Source of the DNA: Capniomyces stellatus
Taxonomy: Eukaryota > Kickxellomycota > Harpellomycetes > Harpellales > Legeriomycetaceae
Length of the DNA: 64,000 nt
Direction of reading: 5' to 3'
Assembly: GCA_001661515.1 (NCBI GenBank)
Contig: LUVW01000016.1
Location: 76,146 to 140,145, forward strand
The translations under genes were made by a program, and so were the position numbers. Below, in pieces: positions 21,801 to 33,828 of this stretch (positions are counted from its first letter, which is position 1; every line of letters begins with the position of its first letter). The notes under the pieces are model-generated. The model worked only from the letters and a program-made list of their open reading frames with translations, did no database searches and had not been told where the DNA came from.

Positions 21801-24800
21801 TCTTTTCAACTTTCAACTATTTTCCCCTATTCGATGCAATAATGCTTGCGATGAGTGTAAATTAAACCCAATTATGCCTGTTTTTCTTTAGTGTGTTTTA
21901 ACAAATGCGTTCATTTATCCCAATTTGTGTTTTGGCTATTATTTTCACGGATTATTATTATTGACGTAAAACTACTACTACCAACTCAACTATATTAGAA
22001 GACTGTAAAGTAGTGGTGTTTATTGATAACCTAGTAAAGGGGTGCAAGAGTTTTTGTTTTTAGAGCCATTTATGGAATCGGCCACTTTAACTTATTTATA
22101 GTTTAATGGTGTGATATTGATATGTTGTGGAATCAACATACGCTTGCTAACTGTCAACGTCAATGTCTATGTTTACTATGTATGCCCAATGTTGACATCC
22201 AGTGGGCATATAGCGCCTATAGAGCCCATCATACACATCATCAACCCTATGACTACGCTAATCCAACCACTAGCCGTTATTGCTGAATTCTTCCAGGTAC
22301 TTTTTTATGATTGGGCCTCTTATTTCTGCCTTCAAAAAGAATCAATTTTCTGGATATGTGAGGGCAGTTCCAGAATCTTAATGTGATTTGTAAAACCAAG
22401 TTCCGAAACTTCAAAAGCCCTTGTACACTCTTGTTAATAAGTTCCAGCTTATCTGTGCTATACAACCCCGACTAGACATTGCCGCTCTGGACACCTACTT
22501 GGTAATGTAATTCGTAATAATGTCGCCAGTATTGGGTTTAAATCTGTTAGTCATTAGGTAATGGATATTATTTAAACGTTTATGCCTATTGATTGTTCAA
22601 AACTATTGTTACAGTAAACACATTACTTTCGCAGTCCATTGTTTGCTTTGCGTGATCTCATCCACCTGATCTAAACACAAAATAAAAAGCCCACAACTCT
22701 AAATCCAACATAACAAAGTTATAACAACATCAAGTTATGACTATATCAAAAAAAAAATTGCAGTGGAATTAATTGATGGAATCTGCCTGATCCAGTACAA
22801 TGTTCAAAATTTGTAGGAATAATTCTTGCTCTTCCTAACAGAAACCAATTCCCAGATTTGCAACGCAAAATACCGCCAAACTTGATCCTATATTTGGCAA
22901 ATCTATAACGTGCTGCAAAAGGTGTATCTTCTCTCATTTCCCTTTACAAAAGACACTTAGCAATGGCGTTTCTTGCAATATTTAAAGCCCATTTTAAAGC
23001 TTGTTTTTATTTTTTTATTTTTTTGCAGTCTATTTTTCAAAATCATCTACAATAACCAACGCCATTCTCTGGCTGATAGATAGACTTTCAAAGGATATGC
23101 CAACCAATGTATATATTGTCGACTTTATAATTGATTAATGGGAAAACTGGTAGTGACGATGTTTCAAGTCAATTTCAGGATACTTGTCCTCGCTACTTTT
23201 TTCATCCTTTTTTTTCAACTAGATTCATTTCCAAACGCGTGATACTGAGAGTCAGCTAGAAACTCTAATTAAACAAAACTTTAATTAGCTATGATTATCA
23301 CTTACATATAACATTTAAACCAAAAATTAAAACCCAATGACCAAAATATCACCTTTTTTACAGCAAGAACATTGCCTTTTTCATTCACTTGAAATTTGTT
23401 GCTTTTGTTTTTCTGCTTTGCTAAAAACGGATGAAGCTTATACAACAAATAAAACGAGCGAAGCTGCATTTTATTTGTGGAAATTGAGTATGTCACAAAG
23501 ATTGGAAATCCAAATGCCAGGCGATCATCCTTTTTTCCCCCCCTCTTTTGTACATCATATTTTTTTTCCTCCTCACGCATGCATTTAGACTAATGAATTA
23601 CTACTGAAATCGTAGCATTCATCCAGACCCTAACCCAAACGTCTATTTACCAATTAACACACAACACTACCTACGTAGCTCTGTAACAATATCGCTACAT
23701 TTTGCTCTATTGCCATTTTTTTAGAAATTTGCTCTAGGTTTTGTTGGTCTACTTTTCTTCCTCACTGGATTGCAGTTTCATACAAGTATCTCTGCTCTTG
23801 AATCGGCTAAGAATAAACTAAAATCATAAATCCCTGATTTTGTTCATATTGCGCATTGTACCCTATTTTATTGGGCTGTGTTAAAGCTGTTTGGTTGAAC
23901 AAGCGCACCATTCAATTACACCGTTTTTTTTATTGAGATACTCAATTACACTCTTAGCCCAATAGCTAGATTACCTTCAAAGTTTGTGTCTCCTCTTTTT
24001 TTCTTTTCTTTTTTGTCGCAGCTCTAAGTCAATGTTACGCATGACTCTAGGTCAATGCTATGGAATGTCCGTTGCAATTTCAGATACTATTTGGTTCATA
24101 AACCCGATTAAATTTCAAAGTAAGTTCCATGCATATTGGGGATTTATCTTGCTCAACCTTTCTTTCCGAATTAAATGCTCAATCTTGGTCGTATTGTAGT
24201 CGTATTGTAGTCACCTATGATGGTTCAGCACAGGTATTAATATTTTCTCCATTGATTATTTTCAGCCAAACCTGGTGTACCCCGTGACAATAAAAATCCT
24301 TTTTAATTTCTCCTTTTTCATTCATTTTTTTTTACTTCAACCAACTCCGTTTAATTATCTTTGTTTATTTACGCGAGTTCTCTTTTCTCATTGCTTTCTC
24401 TCCAATGTATACATACAAAAATGCTAGAACACTAACGAATCAAAATTTGGCTCTAATCCAACTATCCATGTCCATAGCCTTGTATTTCAAGTCTGCTGGC
24501 CCCAATACGGCCAAATTGGAACCACCATTACTCGACAACCAGCTTCAATGGCGTTGTACCAAGAGTTCTCGGTTTGATTATTATTCATGTATATATATAT
24601 ATATATATATCTTTACTTGCTTTGAAAAAGAGGTATTTTACTTGGCTTGAACCTGCCCGTTCGATAAAATAGATTCAGCAAATTACCTTACCCTTTGCTC
24701 ATACACAATATCTAGCAAATAAGTTTATATTTCCACCCTATCAACCACAGTGTCAATGGGAAGACTTAGAACGCAAGTAAAATAGTAACAGAGGTGTGAC

Positions 24801-25365
24801 AAAGTATTGCATTGATGAATACCAGTGTATTAATTTCTGTGGATATTAGTCACTGCTAACCGAACGGATCAAAAATGTCTAAAGTATCTTTTTTTGAGCA
24901 AAACGCGCATTTTAGAATGGTTATTTACAAATTACCGAGTTTATTACCCATTAGCAGCTCGTTTCCAACATACGCTTTGTAAACAGATAAAGAAAAGTTA
25001 TACAACTGGCATAATTTTGCATCAACGACCCATTTTAGTGTATATGCCAACAATTTGCACATTCAAGAGCACCACCTTGTCAGCCCAGTGGTGTTGGAAT
25101 ATCAAGGGATGTATCAGCTTATGGTTGATCTTAAAGAGGCTTATTTAAACTATTGATATATAAACTGATATATTTTGCTTTAGGCTGCAAAAGCACAATG
25201 GCTTTCGCTGAGCTTGATTACTAGAATTTAATCTTTTTTATTATTATTATTAGAATTTCATCTTTTTTATTAATATTATTGAAATTCAATCTTTATTACT
25301 TGTTAGAATCAAAAACATATTGGTTGGTTGAAATAACCAACTAGCTCGCTGGAGCATACTAAGAT
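21801..25365. other. gene-poor intergenic region
   Basis: No gene is recognised in about 3.6 kb. Open frames of 60-90 codons on both strands (for example around 22111-22386 and 24894-25148) have no domain features or clear splice partners. Imperfect repeats of a TTTAATCTTTTTTATTATT-like unit occur near 25225-25305. There is a (TA)n run at 24592-24611. Confidence 0.45.
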
Positions 25366-26519
25366 TTAACAGAGTGCTATTAAGGGTGCAATCAGTATAA
25401 ATAAATAGTTGATAGAGCTGGGTATCAGATTAAACGCACTGCTTGGTTTATAGTTCTTGGGCACACCGTCGTTCGTGTCTAGGATAAAATGCCACCGAAA
25501 ATGTTTTATTATCAAAATTAATATTGCCATAAACAGCAAAAAAAAAAAAGAAAAGAAAACAGTAGCCATAGCCATAGCAATATTCTTTTCAACTCAACGA
25601 TAAAAAAAATAGTAGCACAAAACGACAGTCATAGCTAATACATAAAAAAACAAGATAATAACAGAAATCAAACTTACTTTTATAGTTAGACCTATACATC
25701 GAGAAGGATAGCTGATAGTTTATCAAACTGCCTTCGTGGACCGAGCTACCATTCTTGAGTCCAATGTCGCCATCATAGAATATCATCTTGTAGCCTGTGG
25801 TGGCACTAAGCCCAATACCTTGAGGAGTCTGGGTGGCTGTATTCCAAGTATAATTCAGTCCTGTTATATTGACAGCTATATTCCATTGGATTGGTGTATT
25901 TGACCCTGGCTGGTTATAATGACCATTGTTGGGCATTTGACCTATAATCATAAGCTTTTCTGGAGGGCTAGTCATGTCGTTTGTATACTTCCAAGAGAGC
26001 TTAACATCTGACTCTAGCTCAAAAAGGGGGGATGGCATAGTATTTGGCGGCGTTATCATCGATATTCTTCCAGGCTGTCCGTTTCCAGGCTCGGTCATAC
26101 CATCGTCTTCTTCGCCATTGTGCGACTCCTGTGTATCCTCTTCACCATCATTTTTTCCTTCACCTTTCTCTTTGCCACTGTCCTTATTTTTACTTTCTCC
26201 TTTGTGCTCGTCTTTATTATTTGAGCCCTCATCTTTAGATGTATCTTTGCTTTTGTTGGATCCTTCCTTTTCATCCACTGTTCCTGTTGGCTTCAGAGAC
26301 TCGGATTTCTGCTGCCCTTCGTCTTTTTTCACAGCCTGGTCAGCACTCTGTGCAGAATCTGGAAAATAAATTTACAAAACCTGGCTTTAACATGTTTACA
26401 CAGGCCTAAACATAAGTCTCTTATAATATATCGGATTGTAATCGCTTACCATCCGCCTTGTTACTCTGTGCACATATCGAAACCAAGGAAATTAACAGTA
26501 ATATCAACAAATATCTCAT
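25366..26519 (-). CDS. secreted, probably GPI-anchored DUF7137-like protein
   Basis: Three exons (26450-26519, 25678-26358, 25366-25478) give about 287 residues. Exon 1 encodes a signal peptide (MRYLLILLLISLVSICAQS). Exon 2 starts with about 85 residues of Lys/Glu/Asp/Ser-rich low complexity. A beta-rich domain beginning GRISMITPPNTMPSPLFEL follows, with LSWKYTND, YKMIFYDGD and INYQLSFSMYR. That pattern (GGISMxTP, xWNYT, LxIYD, FxMY) is what I know from fungal DUF7137 proteins, whose function is not established. Exon 3 adds a Ser-rich spacer and a hydrophobic C-terminus (INYLFILIAPLIALC) that looks like a GPI signal. Without splicing the frame would run through the intron into an unrelated hydrophobic end. 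Family call is from memory of the motif pattern, so moderate. Confidence 0.68.
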
Positions 26520-27297
26520 ATTTTCTACTTTAGTCCAGCTGTGTTAAATCTATCTTAAACCAAACGTTACACCAGTAATCCAGCTTGATTGGCAGTATAC
26601 TCCAAATAAATATACTAATATTATATTATATTTAAACCTCAATGCAAATCGCTTAGCAAGACTTGGAGAGTAATAATAATTTAGTAAATTGATATTTCTT
26701 TAAATATGCCCCAAGAGTATTATATAAATAATTATTTACAGAATAAATAAGTGTTGGAGCTGTTAGGACTAAAGTTGAGGCACATAAATATCAAGTTTAT
26801 GGCTCTTATACTTTGTGCAGCTTTAAGCTTCCAATATTGTGCGTTTAGTCATACTTGATATAACCAAATTCTTGATTATTAATCATCAAAAAATGCTGTT
26901 GAAAGTGCATCACTTCAAAGCCAAGGACTATATTCGACAAAAATAAACTTGCATTTGGTTCTATGCTCTTTAATGTTTAGTGTGTCAAACACCAAACACC
27001 AAACATCAAAGTTGCTTTAAATGCTACACCATTGGCAAGTGTATTATTCCAAGACGTATTGCCAAAAATGAATCTATCATCAATCGAATAATATCCCTTT
27101 GACTGTTACTGAAATCGTTTTCCAACAATTACCTGATTGTTGGGTAAAGGGGAATATCATTCACCAGATTTATATATATTTTTTAACTTTAGAATTGGAA
27201 AATTGTTTGCCCACATTCTATATAAATAGCCCTCACCAACCAATTATCATACAGTGCCTAATATAAATCTATGAGTCGAGTAATCCTGATATCTACC

Positions 27298-27325
27298 AAA
27301 AGCAAAAGCAAAAGCAAAAGCAAAG
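27298..27325. repeat. (AAAAGC)n hexamer tract
   Basis: Four and a half copies of AAAAGC. The same hexamer, or its complement GCTTTT, recurs at 29602-29629 and 39626-39653 and as codons for Lys-Ser in the HRI-like kinase near 16735-16775. Confidence 0.9.
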
Positions 27326-27791
27326 AATATGAGAAAGGCAAAAAAAGAGCTGGATAGTTATTCAAATAACACCATCACCGCTAATGTTGGATTTATTCAG
27401 TGCCAGTATACAAGTTACTGATCCAATTATGGTATCAAGGTTTCACCAAAATATTCATAATAAGCTACTAATGTGTCTACTATATTTATAAATATTTCAG
27501 GAGAGCGTGTGGATATCAAATCAAGCCATAGAGAAGGTGGTTTGTCAAGCCAGCTTAATCTTGCTTTATATATGACTAAAAACAGCAAAGTTGTAAAAAC
27601 GGAATCAAAATAGCCTGTATAGCTTGGCTGCAAAAGCCTGAAATTTGATTTACAAAACGTTTCTATGCCAATAAGGTGTGCATAGACTAACAATACATCG
27701 TAGCTTCAGCTCCATCATATAAAGTGCAAATTGTCAAGTAAAAAAAACAAAAAAAACAACAAAAGGAATTCAATAAAAAACAAAAAGGTAA

Positions 27792-27899
27792 CTAACACAG
27801 GAACAATGTAAAAACGATTACTACCTGGGCCCTGATAATGACAAAGCAAGTAAATAAAATGTACACACCAGCTATAATAGATATTATCACGATCTTCAT
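27792..27899 (-). CDS. possible hydrophobic micro-ORF
   Basis: A 35-residue frame starting MKIVIISIIAGVYILFTCF, hydrophobic along its whole length. After residue 25 (IIRAQ) a CAG|GTAGTA sequence could act as a splice donor, so it could instead be a first exon with a signal anchor. I recognise no family and find no obvious second exon. It may be chance. Confidence 0.2.
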   Translation of the reverse strand: MKIVIISIIAGVYILFTCFVIIRAQVVIVFTLFLC

Positions 27900-28558
27900 A
27901 GCTTGTTTTTTAGAGCTGTTTTGAAATCAAACGGAAAGTAGTCGAGTAATCAGTATGCCGTACATACTAACACCAATTTGAATCAAGTTTACATTGTTTA
28001 TGTGTAGTGTGTTGTAATTATGTTGTCAATACCGTATCCAAGCCAACTCTATTGGTTTTTATTAATACTACTTAACGCTAGGCTTTTTACAGAGCCATAA
28101 TATAAACAGAACGTAAAGCTAAAAAAGCCAAAGTCTTGAACATTTCATTCGGAAGGAAAGTTGCTAGTGAGGAAATGGGTTGATGATATGCACAAAAAGA
28201 TGCCTGTCATTTGAAGTTTACAATCCACGGCCTTTAACTTTTAGCTTTTAACTTTGAGATTGAGGTTTAAAGTCGTAGTTAGTAGAGCCAATTATGTGGC
28301 CAATAAAAGCACGTGATTATTAGCAAAACAAATTGTTTTCCCCGCAAATTCATAAATATCACAATGGCTAAATTGAATCAAAAAGCGGTACAAGGGTCGA
28401 ACCAAATAAACACTTTTGAGGTTAAATGCATTTAGGTTCTTTGTAAACCCCTCAGCCAAACCCTTTTAAATCGTTACCAAAATATCCCTATTAGCCCAGC
28501 ATCCTGTTTACATCCCAATACCTTTATTTGAATCGACATTTTCTACTCAACCTACGGG

Positions 28559-29720
28559 ATGGACGGCAAGGTAAGTATATAATCCCCACCATTGACGTTT
28601 TTTTACTTTCAGTCACTGCCATAATTCTATATATAAGCTGGCTTGATTAAAGGCACACTATTTTTTTGAAGAAGAAAGGGTTTACAAGGTAAATAAAGCG
28701 TCAATTGTGTGGCTTTGGCGAGAATTTAGAAACGCGAGAATAATTTAAATCCAACAGCTTCTGGGAATCTTCTTTCAGTAAGAAGTAAGTTGACTTTTTT
28801 TTTTTTTTTTGGTTAGATAGCACTACGAAGAAAAAGGATATGTTAGTGTTACATGCATTCTTTTATTTTTGTGTTGATCTAGAGCCTGTGCTATATTCCA
28901 ACGATAATTTTTATAAACCTCACAATGAAATGCAACATAAACAGGTAGCGCATTAAAAGTGCCCAAAAGACTAACGGAGATAAACTCAAAAACCGCCGCG
29001 AGGCTGAAGCCCGGACATTCTCCCTTGGATTGGGCAAGACTTAAAAGTTCGGGCAAAGATTTAAGGGTTGGTTTTTTTTTTCTTTCCTACTTTTTATATA
29101 ATGATTAGTTTAAAGTAATTTGCTTGAAATTTTTAATTTTGAAGTGTCAAGCACAGAGTTACTAACAATACCACTAACAACGGTTTTGGGTAGGGGGTGG
29201 ATACTATTAGAAGGTACACTTTGGAAGAAGTGGCGATGCACAATAAACGAACAGATTGTTGGATGATACTCTATGGGAAAATATACAATGTCACAGCGTA
29301 CTTGCCCTTTCACCCTGGAGGTACATGAGGGGTTTTTTTTTGAGATATGGTTGTTATAGAGCTTTGATCTTTTCTTTATTGTAGTATGTACTCTAAAATC
29401 AGAGCGATTCTTGTGGGATAATACTGTAGGTAAAGGCCAGGTTATCAGAGCTGCAGGAAAAGACGGAACAGAACTATTTGGTACGTATGTTAAAATGGCC
29501 AATAAAGTGTATTTACAGACATAATCAATACTACCAACGCCTTCTTTTTTACTCTAGAACTGGAAGGCAGTGCATATCGATAATTCTGTTCCGTAAATTA
29601 ACTTTTGCTTTTGCTTTTGCTTTTGCTTTCGTGTTTATATTTATGTTTGTAGCTGAACATCATAGTTGGGTTAACCCTGAGCTGATGCTTGATAGCTGTT
29701 TGGTTGGCTTTTTAGCTTGA
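28559..29720 (+). CDS. small cytochrome b5-domain protein
   Basis: A stand-alone heme-binding electron carrier. Exons read: 28559-28570 (MDGK), 28672-28688, 29211-29320, 29430-29480 and 29653-29720, giving 85 residues; all phases agree. The core is YTLEEVAMHNKRTDCWMILY, then GKIYNVTAYLPFHPGG, KGQVIRAAGKDGTELF and AEHHSWVNPELMLDSCLVGF. The two axial heme ligands are the His of HPGG and the second His of HHSW. It has no reductase domain and no membrane tail, and it resembles the b5 domain of CYB5R4-like proteins and their short single-domain relatives. Exons 1 and 2 are tiny and less certain. An optional 6-nt microexon near 28780-28790 (between TTTCAG and GTAAGT) would also keep the frame. Confidence 0.8.
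29602..29629. repeat. (CTTTTG)n hexamer tract in cytochrome b5 intron
   Basis: About four and a half copies of CTTTTG inside the last intron of the cytochrome b5 gene. Complement of the 27298 tract. Confidence 0.9.
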
Positions 29721-31263
29721 AACTTCTATACCTTTGTGGCCTCCATATTTAGTTTAGTTTTATTTTATTTTCTCCTTGCTACTATTATTTTAGAATGTAG
29801 CATATCAGTTTTTTCTAGTGAATTTAGTTTGTGTTGTTGGATGTTGCTTGTTTATTTTAAGTGGATTAAAATAAATCACATGTTTGATGCTATGTATACG
29901 TGGTATAACCCAACGTCTTAACTTTTTACCTGTATCTCTGTAACTGTACCCACAACAATGATCACATTTTTTATCTGGATTTTTTTGCTGATTTTGTAGT
30001 TTGGCTTCAATGTGGTACTATCAGTTTATATAACACTGTAGCCATATATCTCTACCTGTTTTTAATACAACAATTATGTTTACTTTTAAAATTATAACCA
30101 AAAGCTCTGTCAATTATACAACTGTTGTTACAGTTTCGTTTCAATGTTCACGAAGCGTTAGCTTTTTGTGTTGGTTTGTACTATTTTTGTTTAAAAAAAA
30201 GAATTTTGGCAACGATTCAGCGTGTCTGGATGTGTGACCAAATTATTTATAATTTTAAACTAAAGATATATGATTTGATTCCAAAACGCAACAGAAACTT
30301 GTTTAAAGTAAATGCAATTTCTAGATCTCGTGTGACATGCTGCCTCTTGCTGTTTATGGATATGGGTGCAGCGTTGAACATAGAAACAAGGGAGGCTTCC
30401 TAAAGCCCTTATCCATCAGTTTTTACTCGCTAACTGTTTTGGTTGAACTCAAGACGTGTCATTGATTTATTAGCTATAGCGAGTATTACGCTACGGGTTT
30501 TGTTGGATATGTTTGACTGTATCAGACGGGTTCAAGTGCAGGATGACTTTATCCGCGATAACACAATGACGCAGTTTTGCAAATTTTGCAAGTTTTGAGT
30601 TGAAGTTGATTGAAAACTGTGATCTAGACACAAGCTAGATTGGCTGATTAAATGAAATTGATTTAAGGAAGGTTTGTAGAATAGCGTGCAGAACTTCCAG
30701 AATAATAGAGAGAGCATATCATTTAGCTTGCTGGCCAACTATTTCAGCTTTAAAAATGGGGTTTAATTCTCGCTTACAACCAATTAGTTAATTAGTTGCT
30801 CAATTTTTTATTAATTTTTTTAAAAGGCTAGTTGTATTTCACTTTCGACTAACAACAAATCCTAACTCCCAATTATTTATTACTTTTATTGAAATTGCTC
30901 AATTAATTTTAACCAACTCGTTGCAATTCTAAAACGTTGAATTTCAAGTCCTCGGCTATAAATAGAACAGCTCAAGTCGTTGTAGAAAAAAAAAAAAGTA
31001 TCAACAAAGTTTGTTCTTAAAGCGATTTCACTCTTTAATATAGTTAAAAAAACACTTTAATACTGCGCTAACAGCACTTGTATGTTAATAGTAAAAGTTT
31101 GTAGTTTTAATATTATATCCAGCGGTCTGTAATATCCACAACACCACACACTAACGCACAAAAAGCGAATAAAAAATATATAAATACAATCAAAAAGCAA
31201 AAAGCAAAAAAACAGAAAACAGAAAACAGAAAACAACAATTAGTGACAAAGAGTAAAAGTACA
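29721..31263. other. intergenic region upstream of RNase T2 gene 1
   Basis: No family-like coding sequence seen. A TATA box (30957-30965) lies about 300 bp before the RNase ATG. Four AAAACAG units (31208-31235) lie just before the start. The 92-codon open frame around 30125-30403 has no recognisable content. Confidence 0.5.
30957..30965 (+). promoter_or_regulatory. TATA box, candidate promoter of RNase T2 gene 1
   Basis: TATAAATAG preceded by GGC, in a locally less AT-rich setting, about 300 bp upstream of the ATG at 31264. It would imply a 5' leader of roughly 270 bases or an unseen leader intron. Confidence 0.45.
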
Positions 31264-32550
31264 ATGTATAAAATAAGCAGTATTATCGGCATATCGTGTT
31301 TGGTATTGAGTTTGGTTCAGCCAGCGCGCTCGCACGATTTAACTGACCATGTTTTGAATTCTCAAGAAACGTTTGAATTGCAGAATCTTAATGAAGATCC
31401 AAAGTGCCCAGCAAATGTAATTTCATGTCAGTCTAAAGACGTCGACTCTTGCTGCAGCCCAAAAATTGGTTTAATGGTTCTTTCTCTGCAGGCAAGTGTA
31501 TTATTAAAGCAAGACACTCGTTTTGTTTTTTTTTTGGCGATTCTGAATGGTATTTTGCTTTTTAAATTGTATTAAACGACATGTAAAACCTTGTGTTTAA
31601 CTAAGGAAGCCTTGTGTTGGTTGTATATATATTCAATAGTGGGACTTGAAATTTGGACCAAAAGAGTCGTTTACCATACATGGTTTGTGGCCCGACAGAT
31701 GGTAAGTAAACAAAACAACATACAATAAAGCCAGCCACACGGGTTGGCAGTACTAAAGTGAAGTAAACATACAATTTTTTTGCTTATACCAGCTACTGTT
31801 ATTAACAAGGAAACATCTTATACATAATGTGCGTATTTAGCGATGGTTCGTATCCACCCAGTAATGGCTGTGACACGTCTCGTCATTTGCCGAGAGTAGC
31901 TGATGTTATCAACCAGTTGGATGAAAACTTGTATGGCGAAATGAAGACAATCTGGCCATCCAACAAAGGCGACGACAATCGTTTCTGGTAATTATAAAGC
32001 TATATGCTAATATAAAAAACAGATGGCAGTGTCTTATTACTAACTTTAATGCAATGACTGGTAAATGATAAATAAGTAAAGCAAAAGTGAACTAATAGTC
32101 AGTGTTTTATATTTGGGTTTGCGGTTTGTATTGCATTTTGTTATGTTTAGGACTCACGAATGGAATAAGCATGGGACGTGTGTGTCTACACTTGACCCAA
32201 AGTGCTACCCAGATGGCGAGTATGTCAAGGGCAAGGATGTGGTTGATTACTTTGGACCAATAGTGGAGCTGGCCAAAAAGTACAATGTGTACAAGTACTT
32301 GGAGAAACACCAAATAGTTCCGTTGGATCGTCTTCCAAATGGAAATCCGCCAAAGGAGCGATATCCGCTGCAGAGCTTTAAGGATGCTATTAAGACAGAG
32401 TTTGGGTTTGAGCCTAATGTGATTTGTGTGGCTGGAAGATTGATGGAGGTGCGCTTGTACTTTTTGGTCAAGAACAAATACGAGTTTATTCCTACCAACC
32501 CATTGGGACGCGATACGTGTAGAATGATTTCATACCAGAGTAGATACTAG
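31264..32550 (+). CDS. secreted ribonuclease T2 (paralogue 1)
   Basis: Extracellular or vacuolar acid RNase that cleaves RNA through 2',3'-cyclic phosphates. Four exons (31264-31491, 31640-31701, 31841-31987, 32151-32550) give about 278 residues. Residues 1-24 form a signal peptide. The two catalytic signatures are intact: CAS-I FTIHGLWPD (exon 2) and CAS-II THEWNKHGTC (start of exon 4), with both catalytic His and the Glu. Cysteines CPANVISC, DSCC and CDGSYPPSNGC fit the family's disulphide pattern. Exons 2 and 3 are 62 and 147 bases, exactly as in the paralogue at 38251-39434. The first intron must use a GC donor (CTGCAG|GCAAGT); any nearby GT donor breaks the frame. The C-terminus VRLYFLVKNKYEF is typical. 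Confidence 0.93.
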
Positions 32551-33540
32551 ACTCAAGCGCCAAAACGGGCTTTGTTTTACTAGATGAGAGCGGTTGGGGA
32601 AGAGATAATGAGAAGAGAAGAGATTGTACCGTTAATTTTGTAATAGTTTACTTAATTTAATATAGGTTTCGTTGACCACTAGTGATTATATTTATTTGCT
32701 TATTTTTATTGCTAAGCGACCTATAGCCAATTGGAATACAAGATACAATTTTAATGACTAAATCTAGCAGGAAAAATGAAACAAAGGTTTATCCGCCACT
32801 CACTATGTCTATTCGAAAGCAAAAAAAAAAAAAAAGGCTCTAGTACCAGCTGTTAAAATTGGTTAGAATGAGATTAGAGAGATAGAGAGAAACAAAAGGA
32901 GGTTTAAAACCATATTAGACTGGTTTTACGGAATTTTTTTTGTTTTGTTTAGTTTTGTTACTATCTAGAGTCGAATTGTAATTTAAGCTCCAAGGAAAAA
33001 ACCAAGGTTTTTTTTTGCTTTAATTTTTTTACTAGATATAAAAATAACCAAAGGGAAAAATTATAAAACAAATCTAGAAAATTAGGAGGAAAGAGGAGAA
33101 AAAAAAAAGCAGTTGGGATAAAAGTAAAATAAAAATAAAAGAGCATTAAAAGATAAATTAGATTATAAACAAAATTGTGACTATTATTGATACAGTTTTT
33201 TTGTTATTGAGGACTTGCAAATTTCTGTTTATCTTTTGATATTGTGAAGACTTGAAATAAAGATTACACAATTTTTCTTGGAGGACAATTCAAAAGTAAG
33301 TACGATCCAAACAAACAAACATAACAGATAAATATGAATTGGGATAGAATGACTTTGGAGCCAACTTGAATATTGGAGGTATTAACACAATGTGGTTGGA
33401 AGTGATGAGCAGCAATGGATTTACAAGGACAGTATAAATAGTAAAAAAAATAAAAACAGCGGATTTGAAACAAGAAGTGATATGCTTTTGTTTGAGTATT
33501 TTTATTCCGCTTTGATTTTTTGATTTTTTTTTAAAAAAAG
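32551..33540. other. intergenic region, A/G-rich
   Basis: Purine-rich with long A and T homopolymers. No gene seen; minus-strand frames around 32961-33146 and 33264-33550 consist of low-complexity hydrophobic or aromatic sequence produced by the base composition. Confidence 0.5.
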
Positions 33541-33678
33541 ATGGCAACAATCGGCGCCTTGATGGTTGAGATACAAGAGAAGATTCAAGATAGTAACAAG
33601 TCGAGTAGTAATGGTCGCAACGGACTGATCCAGAAGCATCAGCAAACGTTAAACCAAAGAATAGTGGAGGCGGTATAA
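33541..33678 (+). CDS. candidate small protein or upstream ORF of NDUFV1
   Basis: A 45-codon frame, MATIGALMVEIQEKIQDSNK to LNQRIVEAV and stop. The composition is that of an amphipathic helical peptide, and the local base composition is less skewed than the flanks, as in coding DNA here. It ends 150 bases before the NDUFV1 start in the same orientation, so it is either a separate small gene or an upstream ORF in the NDUFV1 leader. The last codons (GCG|GTATAA) could be a splice donor, making it a first exon. No family is recognised. Confidence 0.4.
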   Translation: MATIGALMVEIQEKIQDSNKSSSNGRNGLIQKHQQTLNQRIVEAV

Positions 33679-33828
33679 AAAGTGGAAAAAAAGAGAAAAT
33701 AAAAAGTATAAAATAAAAACATGAAACTAATTTCGGAACTATGGTTTACTGGTGTAAATGTTTGAATTAAAGTAGATCTTGTCTGGAGTAGATAAAGTAT
33801 ATAAAAAGAAATAGAGAGATTGGGCAAC

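Larger units (their letters stand above)
26520..28558. other. intergenic region with TATA box and hexamer tract
   Basis: No supported gene. A strong TATA-like box (TATATAAATAG, 27221-27231, plus strand) is followed at 27271 by a 28-codon frame made mostly of Lys-Ser repeats from an (AAAAGC)n tract (27298-27325). An 88-codon minus-strand frame around 27427-27693 shows no family features. A hydrophobic micro-ORF at 27792-27899 is listed separately. Confidence 0.45.

Noticed and set aside
22746..22937. 63-codon minus-strand frame with RFAKYRIKFGGIL
   Set aside because: Looked at as a transposon fragment, but there is no second motif and no continuation in either direction.
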